DNA of 64,000 bases from Leptodactylus fallax (lineage: Eukaryota; Chordata; Amphibia; Anura; Leptodactylidae): the NCBI GenBank assembly GCA_947044405.1, contig CAMRHE010000329.1, forward strand, positions 1,349,001 through 1,413,000, read 5' to 3'. Positions within the stretch are counted from its first letter, which is position 1; the number at the start of each line of letters is the position of its first letter. Below the pieces are notes generated by a model that saw only the letters and a list, made by a program, of their open reading frames with translations, made no database searches and was not told where the DNA came from. The translations under genes were made by a program, and so were the position numbers. Shown here one piece after another: positions 1-10,708 of the stretch.

Positions 1-281
1 ATTTGTATAACACCACAAATTATTGAATATTATTAAAAGTAAATATTCTAGAGTCTTTTATAACATATGCCATAATCAAAAAGTTGAAGAATTAACATAT
101 GATGTGTATGCTCAGACACAAAATACGTATCTTGATATAACTTATTTTATATAAACCTTTATATAATTTCCTTTCCATTTAGAACCAGAGGTTAAAGTTT
201 ACTTCAATTGCATATTCTTAGTAAATATTTCCCTATATGTTTGTAGGTGTTTGTAGATATGTGTATAGATATGTTCATATG
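1..281. other. AT-rich non-coding flank
   Basis: AT-rich sequence with no convincing coding potential and no recognised repeat. Short open frames here lack any family resemblance. Confidence 0.5.
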
Positions 282-284
282 TTA

Positions 285-377
285 GGCCCGGTTCACATCT
301 GCGTTCGGATTTCTGTCCGGGGGGGTCCCCAAGCGCACTCCCCGAACAGAAACCCGAACGCAGATGTGAACTGGGCC
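285..377. mobile_element. Palindromic MITE (Harbinger-like family, copy 1)
   Basis: About 93 bp forming a near-perfect hairpin: the left arm has GGTTCACATCTGCGTTCGG and the right arm is its reverse complement, around a short GC-rich loop. The outer bases match the termini of two longer copies (3461-3697 and 5064-5270). It sits next to a TTA triplet, the target duplicated by the other copies. It looks like a fold-back derivative that kept only the ends. Assignment to PIF/Harbinger rests on the 3-bp TTA target and is tentative. Confidence 0.6.
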
Positions 378-379
378 TA

Positions 380-832
380 AGAGTATTTATCCATTGGTAA
401 AAGGAAACAATAACCATTATAAATGAAAAATATTTTCACATACCAATGATAAAATATCTTGTAATTCCATAGTCCAATTAACCCCTTCCCGTCAGGCATT
501 TTTTTTGATTTTTATTTCTGATTCCCCGCCTTCCAAACCCCATAACTTTTTAATTTTTCCGTTCACATAGACATAGGAGGGCTTAATATTTGGAGGACAG
601 ATTGTACCATTTACTATTCTGTACTATGTACTGGGAAGCAGGAAAAAAAATTCAGAATGGGGTGGAGATAAACTGTGTTTGTGTGATATACTTATGGGCT
701 TTGTTTTTATGGCGTTCACTGTGCAGCCAAAATGACATGTTGCCTGTTTTCAATGGGTTGGTACAATTCTATAGTTTTATTTATGTTTTAACCCCTTCAA
801 AAATCTAAAGCTTTGCAAAAAAAAAAGCTTTA
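380..832. other. Non-coding; probable dispersed repeat
   Basis: Gene-free. The stretch from about 483 to 798 starts and ends with TTAACCCCTT in the same orientation and resembles a dispersed amphibian repeat, family not identified. At 802-837 an AATCTAAAGCTTT arm and its reverse complement flank an A run, a small hairpin. Confidence 0.35.
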
Positions 833-932
833 GATTAATATAATACTATACATCATGAAATTAATGTATTACTGTACACAATGGAATTAATATAATAATA
901 CAGTACACCATGGAATTAACAATACTGTACAC
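833..932. repeat. AT-rich degenerate satellite, left part
   Basis: Imperfect tandem units of roughly 25-30 bp around the core ACTGTACACCATGGAATTAA. The same array resumes at 2115, so the intervening hAT-like element interrupted it. Confidence 0.75.
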
Positions 933-2114
933 CTGGGGTCGGCAACCCCCGACACGCGAGGCTTATTTCCCTGGCACGGCAGCCCAAGTCCTCGCCCAGC
1001 AGTTTCAATCGGACCAAACACGACCGAAACGAAACTGCTGTTATTATACTGTGGGGTCTCTTCAGACTCCAGAGAATAATAAGCAGAGAAGTGATGAAAC
1101 ATAAAAAAATAAATTTTACTCACCTCTCCTGGGCTCCGGAGCAACACCCTGCTGTCTTTGGTGCTTCTGACTGACGTAAGAGACCAATCTGCTTGCTGAC
1201 ATCAGGCAAAAGTACCGAAGAGAACAGAGCCGCTCCGGAGCGCATAAGAGGTAACATTGTTTTTTATGTTTGATCACCACTCTTGGCCCTCCTCTTATTA
1301 TACTGTGGGGTCTGAGACCTCACAGTATAATAATAGCTAGTGAATGGCGATAATTCGTTGGAATATTATACTGTGTGCAGGGATCACTATGGGACATAAT
1401 ACCGTGTTCAGGGGCCAGTATGGGACATAATACTGTGTGCAGGGACTACTATGGGACATAATACAGTGTGAAGGGGCCTCTATGGGACATAATACTGTGT
1501 GCAGGGGCCGCTATCGGATATAATACCGTGTGCAACAGCCAATATGGGACATAATACCATGTGCAGGGGCCGCTTTGGGACATTATACTGTGTGCAAGGG
1601 ACGCTATGGAACATAATCCGTGTGCAGGCGCCACTATGGGACATATACCATGTGCAGGGGCCGCTTTGGGACATTATACTGTATAATGGTGTGTTTTTGC
1701 ACAAAAACGCAGGCAGTTTTTTTTTGTGTGCAAAAGCACACTATGTGAATGCAGTTTTACATTGAAGTAAAAGCTCCAGTGGCCTAAGAATATAGCTGCA
1801 TCCAGATACATAGTGTGTTTCCACCATAAGGTGCCGCCATACGCTGCTCCTGGACACATACATACTAGTAATTGCGGGATGCACATGGACTTTCATTGCT
1901 TCTAATCAGAAAGTACAGGAGCGTCCCAGGAAATAGCAGTAAATGCATGTGTCCTAAAGCATCTGGGGGCAGCACTTCTGTGTGATGGTTTGTGGTATAT
2001 GACTTTAGTTTTGGGGTCATCAGACTTGCAATTATTGACTGGCACTCCGAGTACCTCATCTTTGACTTTTTAATTTAAATCAGCACGCCGAACAAAAAAG
2101 GTTGCCTGCCTCTA
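933..2114. mobile_element. hAT-like non-autonomous element
   Basis: An 1182-bp insertion within the AT-rich satellite. The left terminus CTGGGGTCGGCAACC pairs with the inverted right terminus TAGAGGCAGGCAACC (10 of 15 identical, with GGCAACC shared). The octamer CTGTACAC lies on both sides (925-932 and 2115-2122), as expected for hAT. That octamer also occurs in the satellite unit, which weakens it as target-site evidence. No transposase is visible. The interior holds a 31-bp minisatellite (1365-1690). Confidence 0.7.
1365..1690. repeat. 31-bp minisatellite inside hAT-like element
   Basis: About ten units of 31 bp around TATGGGACATAATACTGTGT; GGGACAT recurs at about 1391, 1422, 1453 and 1484. 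Related units, reverse-complemented, occur in the MITE at 56528-57139. Confidence 0.85.
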
Positions 2115-2725
2115 CTGTACACCATAGAATTAATATAATAATAATACTGTACACCAAAAAATTAATATTGTACTATACACCATGGAATTAATAATATAGT
2201 ACACCATAGAATTAATATAATACTGTACACCATGGAGTTAATATAAAAATACTGTACACTATAGAATTAATACTGCACACCACGGAATATAATACTATAT
2301 ACCAATGAAATATATAATACTGTACACCATGGAATTAATATAACATTGCACTCTATGGCGTTAATCTAATAATACTGTATACTATGGAATTAATATAATA
2401 ATTCTGTACACAATAAAATTAATGTAATAATACTATAAGGCATAAAATGTATACAATAATAATATCATACACCATGGAATTAATATAATACTGCACACCA
2501 TTAAAAATAATATAATAATAATACTGTATGCTATAAAATTACCAAAATACTACTGTACACATGGAAATAATATCATACTTTACACCATGGAATTACCATA
2601 AAATTTCTGTATACTATGGAATAATATAATAATAATACTGCAGACCATGGAAATAATATAATACTGTACAATAATTGAATTATTAGAATAATAATAGTGT
2701 ACACCATGGAATTATTCAATATGCT
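2115..2725. repeat. AT-rich degenerate satellite, right part
   Basis: Continuation of the array at 833-932: about 22 diverged units of 22-30 bp built on CTGTACACCATGGAATTAAT with interspersed AATAAT. Not coding. Confidence 0.8.
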
Positions 2726-2786
2726 GCCACTATACATAACAATAGATTAGTCTCTGTTGGACAAGAGTAGAAACGAGGTCAATGAC

Positions 2787-3297
2787 TAGTGATGAATGAA
2801 CCTTGTGAGATTAATTTTGTGAATATTCGAGAGGTTCGCCAGAAAAATGTAGTGTAGGGCAGTGTTGATTATTATATTTTGGGGCCCCCTTATGCTCCAG
2901 AGTACAATAACCAGTGGCCAGGGAAAGTGTGTAAAAGTTTTTACTCATACTCATCTCTTCTGCCATGTCTTCCAGCCCCCAAGTCACCACTGAGGCTTGT
3001 GATAGGGCATCAGCAGTCACATTGGGAAGTCAATGCCATCATGCTTTGGTGCTACTGTGCATGTGATGAACTGACACCCCCTACATGACTGCTTAGGCTC
3101 AATCACAGGTCTCGGGGTGACCTGGGGCCGGCAGATATGGAGGATGGCCCAGAAAGAAGAACTGAAATATGGAAGATGTCATAACAAAGCCCTGGAAAGA
3201 GCCATTTTTTAAAATATTTTTTTATTTTAGTGAACCTGAAATTTTTAGAACATTCATAACGAACCCAGCTCATTATGAACTGGTTCGCCCATCACTA
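2787..3297. mobile_element. hAT-like MITE (TAGTGATG termini)
   Basis: 511 bp bounded by inverted termini TAGTGATGAATGAACC and the reverse complement of TAGTGATGGGCGAACC (14/16 identical). Both sides carry a perfect 8-bp target duplication, TCAATGAC (2779-2786 and 3298-3305). No coding capacity. Related copies begin at about 23357 and 53178. Confidence 0.9.
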
Positions 3298-3460
3298 TCA
3301 ATGACCTGTAGTATCTACTGCATGTATTGTACCACATGGCACGATACATCCAATAGAAACTATGGATCATTGACCTCTAACTTCTATTGTGATGCATAGA
3401 ACAAAACAAAAGATAGTTTTGGTGAGTATAAAAGTTTTCATGTTTTTGTATTTTGGGTTA

Positions 3461-3697
3461 CTCTAGGTTCACACTAGCGTTCGACGTTCGGAAAGCTAAC
3501 CCACTGAAAAAGCGGACACCCTCGGAAACCTGCAGATCCCATAGACTATAATGGGGTCCACCAACTTTCCGTCCGGTTTCCGCTGTAAAAATGTGGGGAG
3601 AAAAGTCCTGCTTGCAGGATTTTTCTCTTTGCAATTTTTAAGCGAGTTCGGGGACGGAAACCCTGAACGTACAGTGCACGCTAGCGTGAACCTACCC
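3461..3697. mobile_element. Harbinger-like MITE, copy 2
   Basis: 237 bp flanked by TTA on both sides (3458-3460 and 3698-3700). Inverted termini share TAGGTTCAC and CTAGCG. The interior contains CCCATAGACTATAATGGGGT, also present in copy 3. Confidence 0.8.
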
Positions 3698-4456
3698 TTA
3701 GCATGATCATTTGGACTACCTTGATGATCTCTTTTTTTAATGGTCAATGAAGGATTTGCAGGTAAGTTTTTATTTCAATAAAAAGTTTCTTGTGATTTTT
3801 TTTTTTTAATGTAGTTTAATCTAGGAAAAAAATGTTGGACACTAATAACACTTTGGACAGGGCTTCTTGAAAAAAACAAGGCCAATACTTTCAATTGACG
3901 CAATGAAAAAGTTTGGTATACTTGAAAGAAGGTTCTTGTGAAGGAAACTGCATCGAATTGGACTTGGAAAAAAAAAATATTAAATGGTTGAATATATGAC
4001 ATTTTGAACCCAAGAATATGTATTAAATGTGCCCAATAAGTGTGAACCCTCTCACCATTGCCATTTGCACTTTCTCATCTTTGTGTTGGCTTTAGATATC
4101 TGGGACGTTGGGTCTTCCTTCAGCAAAAAATGCTCTGGAACGTAGGCTCCTTTTTTTTTTTTTTTTTAAGAATGGGTAGAGTTCCTACATCACGTTAGTA
4201 GATACACACTGACTTTATGCATCAGGTTTACGTTTGTTCCAATATTTATACTTTCTGGAGTAAAGTAATGGACCTTCTTTCTGAGAGGATCCGATCTCCA
4301 GTACCAGATACCTTGGAAATAAACAGAGGCAACATACCTGTGTATTGCTACATGAGACTCTTCCTAGAAGATAAACCTATAGCATTAAGATGGATAGGCG
4401 TCTTCCCTGCTTGGTTCAGGTGCACAAAATGGTGAAAGAGATTAAATAATATTTTC
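3698..4456. other. Non-coding spacer
   Basis: No gene or recognised repeat. A T run lies at about 4149-4167. Open frames are short and unrelated to any family I recognise. Confidence 0.4.
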
Positions 4457-4815
4457 TAATTAGGCCGGGGGAGGTGAAAAAACAAAACAAAAAAATACCT
4501 GTCCCCGATGCTCCGATGTCCTCCAAGGGTGGTCCGATCGGCTGCCTTCTTGTGGATAACGTTCTGGATCCTTTCCGCTGACGATTGGCCTCATCGGTCA
4601 CGTGACTACTGAGACTAATCAGTGGCCTCAGGAAAGGAAGAGACCTCTCCGGTTCCCTTCTTGAGGCCGCTGATTAGCCTCAGCTTGGGACGGATACTTC
4701 TGCCGGAAGACAACAACAGAGCTGCAGGGACGGACCGCACGGGGAGACGCCACAGCACTGGGGACAGGTGAGTATGGTTTTCTTTTATTTTTTTACACCT
4801 CCCCCGGCCTAATTA
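4457..4815. mobile_element. TIR element (TTAGGCCGGGGGAGGTG termini)
   Basis: About 359 bp with long, nearly perfect inverted ends: TAATTAGGCCGGGGGAGGTG on the left and its reverse complement on the right. No transposase. The superfamily is unresolved because the palindromic AATTA-type flank hides the target duplication. Confidence 0.75.
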
Positions 4816-5063
4816 ATAGATAAAATTTTAGATTGGACAAAACCTTTAATATAATTACCATCTATGAAAGAATTGTTTTTAAAAACAGGGAACCAATTCC
4901 ACGAAGTCTGGGGTCAGTATTTATACACAGATACCTACAGCTCTACCCCATAGGTTCTGAGGCAGTGTCTTATCAGCAAAAGCTGATTTTCAAGCAAAAT
5001 ACCACCTAGTGAGAAAAAGTCCCAACTGAGCACCTCCAAAGTCGTGATCAGTTATAAATCTTA

Positions 5064-5270
5064 CGCTAGGTTCACACCTGCTATAGTGTTCCTCCAAACG
5101 GAAACCTAATCTGCTTAAAAAAGCGGTTACCCATGGAAACCTGCAGACCCCATAGACTATAATGGGGTCTGTCGGGCTTCCGCCCGAAAGGGGTGAAAAA
5201 TGCACATTTTTTAAATGAGTTTGGGGATAGAAATCCCGAACGGAGATCGGGAGCAGATGTGAACCCAGTC
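5064..5270. mobile_element. Harbinger-like MITE, copy 3
   Basis: 207 bp flanked by TTA (5061-5063 and 5271-5273). It has the same termini and core as copy 2, including the CCCATAGACTATAATGGGGT block. Confidence 0.8.
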
Positions 5271-5689
5271 TTAACCAAATAAGGCTTAGTTGATAGCCTG
5301 CATCAGCAGTTATATAACAGCTCCGTCAATGCTTCCACATGTAGTATGATAGCCCCATCAATACCCCCACCTATTGCCGTAGCACCAAGAGATGTCTAAG
5401 GGGCCTGTGGTGAACTACATTGATAACTCACAACTCTGCCCCAAGGCATGCTATGACGTCAACACTCGGAGCCCAGAGAGCATGTGATGAATACAGCTCA
5501 CCCCTAGTACTGATGTTCGTTGCACTTCTAAAGTAAGGATGGCGCCCGTAGCCGTGCACAAGCATCCATCCTGGCTGAAGGGACAGCAGTAGCACTCAGA
5601 TGTGTTGTTTTTTTTTTTTTTTTTGTTTGTTTGAGTTGGAAGGGACCTCAAGGGCCATCAAGTCCAACCCCCTGCAAAAGCAGGATTTC

Positions 5690-8579
5690 CTAAATCATCC
5701 CAGCTATATATCTATCCAGTTTCCGCTTGAAGATTTCAATTGATGGAGAACTCACCACCTCCCGTGGCAGCCTATTCCACTCTCTCACTACCCTTACTGT
5801 TAGAAAGTTTTTCCTAATGTCTAATCTGAATCTCCTTCCCCTTAGTTTCATCCCATTACTTCTCGTGCTGCCTTCTGCTAATGAGAATAGGGTAGATCCC
5901 TCTGCACTGTGACAACCTTTCAGATATTTAAATACCGCTATTAAGTCTCCCCTTAGCCTTCTCTTCTGCAAACTAAGCAGTCCCAATTCTTTTAGCCTTT
6001 CCTCGTAGGACATGGTTTGTAGACCTTCCACCATTTTGGTTGCTCTTTTCTGGACCTGCTCCAATAAATCGATGTCTTTCTTAAACTGGGGAGCCCAGAA
6101 CTGTACACAGTATTCCAGGTGGGGTCTGACCAGGGCAGAGTACAGCGGAATAATTACCTCTCTTGATCTAGCTTCAATGCTCGTCTTGATACATCCTAGA
6201 ATTTTATTAGCCTTTTTTGCCACCGCACCACACTGTTGACTCATGTTGAATTTGTGATCTATTATTATGCCCAGATCCTTTTCCCCTGTACTCTCACTTA
6301 GTACTATTCCTCCCATACTATATATGCTTCTTGCATTTCTGTTACCCAGATGTAGGACTTTGCATTTGTCCCTGTTGAATACCATTTTGTTCACCTCAGC
6401 CCATTGTTCCAGTGTGTCTAAGTCCTTTTGGATGGACTCTCTCTCCTCTCTAGTGTTGGCTATTCCTCCTATCTTTGTATCATCTGCAAATTTTATTAGT
6501 TCCCCATTAACCCCATCATCCAGATAATTTATAAAAATATTAAAAAGTACTGGGCCCAGGACAGAGCCCTGCGGCACCCCGCTTTTTACTTTCTTCCAGT
6601 TTGATGTATAGCCATTTAGAATTACTTGTTGTGCCCGATCATTAAGCCAATTGTGAACCCACCTCACTGATATTTTATCAAAGCCATACTTGATCATTTT
6701 TTCAATAAGAATGTTATGTGATACTTTATCAAAGGCCTTACTAAAGTCAAGATATACTATGTCCACTGCATTCCCTTGGTCCAACCATTCAGTGACTTTA
6801 TTGTAGAAGGAAATAAGATTAGTCTGACAAAATTTATTAGGCATAAAGCCGTGCTGGCTCTGATTAATTAAAGCCTTCCCATCCAGGTACCTAATTAAAT
6901 GTTCTTTAACGATTTGTTCAAAGATTTTTCCTACTATCGGAGTCAGACTTACCGGCCTATAATTTCCTGGGTCGTCCCTATTCCCCTTTTTGTAGATGGG
7001 GACCACATTTGCCCTTTTCCAATCTAGAGGGACCACTCCTGTTTCCCATGACTTATTAAAGATTATTGCAAGGGGTTCTGTTATTTCCTCTGCTAATTCC
7101 TTTAAAACTCTAGGGTGTAAATCATCCGGTCCTGGGGACTTGGTTTCCTTAATCTTAGCTAAATGTTCTCTTACCAAACCTTTACTTATAATCAGCTTGG
7201 AGTCCTCTTTCCCCTCATCACTGTCACCATTAATGTTGATATTTCCATCCATTTCTTGGGAGAAGACGGATACAAAATATGAATTTAGTAACTCCGCCTG
7301 CTGATCCACCATGTTAACTTTTTCACCCTTATCGTTCTTCAGGACTCCAATGGTTTCCTTCACTTTTCTTTTGCTCTTAACATATCCCCAAAAACCTTTT
7401 ACCTTACTCTTAACTTCTTTTGCAAGCTTCAATTCGTATTCAGCCTTGGCTTTTTTAATGCTTATCTTGCAGAGTCTGCAAACTGCTGTATACTCTCCCT
7501 TAGATATAGTTCCCATCTTCCACTTGTATGTTTCCTTTTTCTTTTTTAGTAGGTTATGTAATTTTTGGGTCATCCATCCTGGAGTTTTTAGGTGATTCCC
7601 ATTTTTCTTGCTTCTAGGTATTGTTAGTTTCTGTGCATTAATGATTTCCCTACGGAAAATTTCCCACCCCTCATGTGCATTTTTGTGCTTAAGAATTTTT
7701 CGCCATGGAATTCTACTAACCCTTACCTTTAGGCCCCTAAAATCTGCCCTACTAAAATCGAGCCTTCTAGTCTTTGTCTTCTCAGGTCTTCTTCTTCTTA
7801 CAACCCCAAACTCGAGTATAGCATGGTCGCTGAATCCCAATGTCCCTGCTACCCTTAATTCCTTAACCATGTCCTCCTTGTTAGTTAAAACTAGGTCCAG
7901 AATGGATGTTCCTCTCGTGTTTTTTTCTACTAGCTGGGCAATGAAGTTGTCTGCTAGAGAGGTTAAAAATTTGATAGAGCTTTTACTCGTAGCTGTGTGG
8001 GTTTCCCAATGAATGTCTGGGTAATTAAAGTCTCCCATGATAACAATTTCATATTTCTTCGAAAGCGTGGTCATTTGCTGTGAAAAAATCTCATCCATGT
8101 CTTCTGTCTGTCCTGGTGGTCTATAATAAACACCTATTATGATGTCCTTATCATTGTTTTTCCCACGAATTGTTTCCCAAATATTTTCCAATAAATTATC
8201 ATTTTGTAAAACTGTGATTTCCGTGGAAATGTGATCTTTTTTAACATACAATGCAACTCCTCCCCCTCTTTTATTAGTTCTATTTTTTTTGAATAGGTTG
8301 TATCCTTCCATCTGTATATTCCAATCATGCTTATCGTTCCACCAAGTTTCTGTAATACCAATGACATCATAGTTTTCCTTCTGTATTATCAGCTCTAATT
8401 CTCCGTTTGTTTCCCAAGCTTTGTGCGTTTGTGTAAAAACATTTCAGATTGCGCTCTGGTACTTCCTTTTTCTTAGTTTCCTTCTGAGTGTCCTGTCTTG
8501 GGTCCTCATTACCACATCTAATAACCTTGTTTAGTATATCCTTTAGCTGCATGTTCTTGTCTTTCTTTTTACTTCCCAT
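5690..8579 (-). pseudogene. CR1 ORF2: endonuclease and reverse transcriptase, one frameshift
   Basis: Encodes the replication protein of the CR1 element, which nicks DNA and reverse-transcribes the element RNA. An uninterrupted 873-codon frame runs from 8311 to the stop at 5690. It contains the APE-type endonuclease (GVYYRPPGQ, MGDFNYPDIHW, SDHAILEF) and the reverse transcriptase (SPGPDDLHPRVLKEL, NYRPVSLT, DFSKAFDKVSHN, SGVPQGSVLGP, catalytic FADD), then a CR1-type C terminus with EQVQKRATK. The natural start lies further upstream. The N terminus from 8579 (MGSKKKDKNMQ through FYTNAQSLGNK) is in another frame, and the endonuclease frame begins immediately after (ELELIIQKENYDVIGITETWW). A one-base indel near 8395-8410 is therefore required. 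All visible catalytic motifs are intact. Confidence 0.93.
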
Positions 8580-8590
8580 CCCCTCCTCTT

Positions 8591-9608
8591 CTAGTTTAAA
8601 GCCCTCCTGATAAGTGTGGCAAGCCTTCTGGCAAATATGTGTTTCCCAGGCTTTGTGAGATGTATCCCATCTCTAGCAAGGAGTCCACCATAGAGGTAAT
8701 TCACTCCATGGTCCAGAAATCCAAATCCTTGTTCTCTACACCACTGCCGAAGCCACTTGTTTACCTCAAGTATTTTATTCCTTCTCCTGATACCATAACC
8801 ATCAACTGGGAGAATTGATGAAAATACTACCTGCGCATCCAGTTCCTTCACTTTCTTTCCTAGATTTTCAAAGTCTTTACGAATAGTTGGTAAATCATTT
8901 TTTGCCGTGTCGTTTGTACCCACATGTATCAGCAAAAATGGGTAGTTATCCTTGGAGCTGAAGAGGCATGGAATCCTATCGGCCACATCCTTAACTTTTG
9001 CTCCTGGGAGGCAGCATACTTCTCGTGCAGTTATATCTGGCCTGCAGACAGCTGCCTCTGTGCCCCTTAGCAGTGAGTCGCCCATAACCACTACTCTTCT
9101 TTTTTTTCCTCGCAACACTATTTCTTGTTGCTCCCTCTTGTCTCTGGGTGACTTTTGTTTCTTCTTTTGCTGATACATTATTCTTATCATTTTCATCAGT
9201 CTGCATAAGAGTTTCATATCGGTTACCTAGCTGTGTAAGTGGTGATGGCCTTGTGATCCTTTTGCATCTCTTGGTCACCTGTATCCAATTATCTGCTTCT
9301 GTAGGTTCACTCAAGTATTCTTCCCTTACTATATTTTGGAGGTTTGCTTCAGCCTCCACCACTGTAGGCTCTCTCATACTTTCTTCCCTTACTATATTCA
9401 AGAGGCTTGCCTCTGCCTCATCAATAAAAACCTCACTTTCTTTGATGCCTCTCAACGTCACTATTCTTTCTTCCAACCTCTGCACCTTATCTTCTAAAAG
9501 GGCCACTAGTTTGCATTTCATACAGGTGAAGTTGGCTTTATGGTCAGGCAAATCTGTAAACATATAGCATATGCTGCAGCTCACCATGTGAGTTTTCTCC
9601 TCTTCCAT
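8591..9608 (-). pseudogene. CR1 ORF1: zinc-binding and SGNH esterase protein, one frameshift
   Basis: ORF1 protein of the CR1 element. From the start at 9608 (MEEEKTHMVSCSIC) it has a Cys-rich zinc-binding module (CSIC then CMKC) and a coiled-coil-like segment (VALLEDKVQRLEERIVTLR). Two near-copies of a stretch of about 20 residues follow (AEASLLNIVREES and AEANLQNIVREEY). An SGNH/GDSL-type esterase domain lies downstream, with block I GDSLLRG, HVGTND, and DGIHLT holding the catalytic Asp-x-x-His. The first part and the esterase are in different frames. The switch coincides with a run of eight A residues (plus-strand T run 9100-9107), so a one-base homopolymer indel is the likely break. Such esterase ORF1 proteins are known for CR1/L2-type LINEs. 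The break could also be a sequencing error. Confidence 0.88.
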
Positions 9609-10140
9609 ATTCCTCTCTCCTGGCCGTGCTGGGCCGCTGCTCGCCACCGTGAAGGGCTCCTGGACATGTCGGCCTGCTCTCTGGGTGGCGGTCTGGGTGT
9701 CTGTCCCTCCCGTGTGCGGCACCTCCGCTCCTCCTCTCGCTGCTGCCGCCCGGCAGTAGGCCGGCAGCTCTCTCCTGGCCGCACTGGGCCGCTGCTCGCC
9801 GCTGTGAAAAGCCCCCGGGACACAGCGGTCTGCCCTCCGCACGCTGCAACGCTGACTCCCACTCACAGCTGACTCCCCGCTCACAGCTGACCAGCGGGCA
9901 CGGCGGGCTGCTCCCCGGGTGGCGGTCTGGGTGTCTGTCCCTCCCGTGTAGGGCGCCTCCGCTCTTCCTCTCGCTGCTGCCACCCGGCAGTAGGCCGGCA
10001 GCTCTCTCCTTGGCCGCACTGGGCCACTGCTCGCCGCTGTGAAAAGCCCCCGGGACACAGCGGTCTGCCCTCTGCACACTGCAACGCCGCAACGCTGACT
10101 CCCGCTCACAGCTGACTCCTCCCGCTCACGTGACTTCGCT
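9609..10140 (-). repeat. Tandem GC-rich 5' monomers of the CR1 element
   Basis: The 5' leader is built of two alternating GC-rich modules. Module B carries GGTGGCGGTCTGGGTGTCTG through CGGCAGTAGGCCGGCAGCTC and occurs twice, 234 bp apart (landmarks 9751 and 9985). Module A (CACTGGGCC-GCTCGCCG through CAGCGGTCTGCCC) occurs three times, the ORF1-proximal copy shortened. Long open frames here reflect high GC content and are not taken as genes. Tandem promoter monomers are known from rodent L1; promoter function here is inference. Confidence 0.8.
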
Positions 10141-10165
10141 TGTGTATCCATAGTGACTGGGGGGG

Positions 10166-10708
10166 GGGAGGATGTACCGCAGGTTAACAACCACTGATCT
10201 AAAGGATAAAGAAAAACAGACCAAACACAAGAAGATATGAAGGCAGAAGTTTATTAACAATTGGGAACTACTGTATATGTAGGAATGTGAAATATTCTAT
10301 ACACAGGGTTGATGTAAAGGTGTGTTATCTGAATTTTGATTATTGTAATGTTTCTTAAATGGGTTCTAGTATTGTAATAATATTTAGTTATCCTTTTTTT
10401 ACTGGATAGGGGATAACTCCTTGCTTTGTGGAGGTCTCGCAGATCTTGAGACTGGGAGCCCCTTGTAGCGTTCAGAAGTTTCCTGCAGTCCTATAAAGAA
10501 TGAATGATCTGGCATAGCACATATTCCACCTACCTTTCTATTCAGGGGGAGGAACAGGACTGTTTTGATTGTCGGAGGTCCTGGTGGTCATACACCTAAG
10601 ATTAGTGCAACACCCCTTTACTCATTGTTTAGTGCTCTAAGCTAGTTTCCCTTTCTCTTGTATGACATGTGACTTTACTGTGACTGTGATTTTATTTCTG
10701 AAAGATGG
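10166..10708 (-). other. 3' flank / 3' UTR of finger gene 1
   Basis: Non-coding sequence downstream of the gene-1 stop codon. It contains two minus-strand AATAAA signals (10691-10696 and 10250-10255). The part near 10210-10275 is similar to 43944-44000 beside the finger-gene relic, which supports homology of the two minus-strand genes. Confidence 0.55.
10250..10255 (-). promoter_or_regulatory. Possible polyadenylation signal of finger gene 1
   Basis: AATAAA on the minus strand about 455 bp after the stop codon. A second AATAAA lies only 13 bp after the stop, at 10691-10696. Which one is used cannot be decided from sequence. Confidence 0.35.

Larger units (their letters stand above)
5608..10165 (-). 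mobile_element. Near full-length CR1 LINE retrotransposon
   Basis: Minus-strand non-LTR retrotransposon of about 4.5 kb with 5' end, ORF1, ORF2 and 3' end. The 3' terminus carries the CR1-typical block GTTGGACTTGATGGCCCTTG followed by an A-rich tail (plus-strand T run at 5608-5624). The 5' end is GC-rich and tandemly repeated. ORF1 and ORF2 are separated by about 11 bp, the usual tight CR1 arrangement. I see only two disabling single-base frameshifts, so the insertion is probably young. The exact 5' boundary near 10165 is uncertain. No target duplication was identified, which is common for CR1. Confidence 0.92.

Noticed and set aside
483..798. piggyBac-type element suggested by TTAACCC at both ends
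   Set aside because: The two end motifs point the same way rather than being inverted, so they are not terminal inverted repeats.
9544..10190. Overlapping long frames in the GC-rich CR1 leader as candidate genes
   Set aside because: They cover the tandem monomers on both strands, are composition-driven, and only the part from 9608 onwards shows ORF1 domains.
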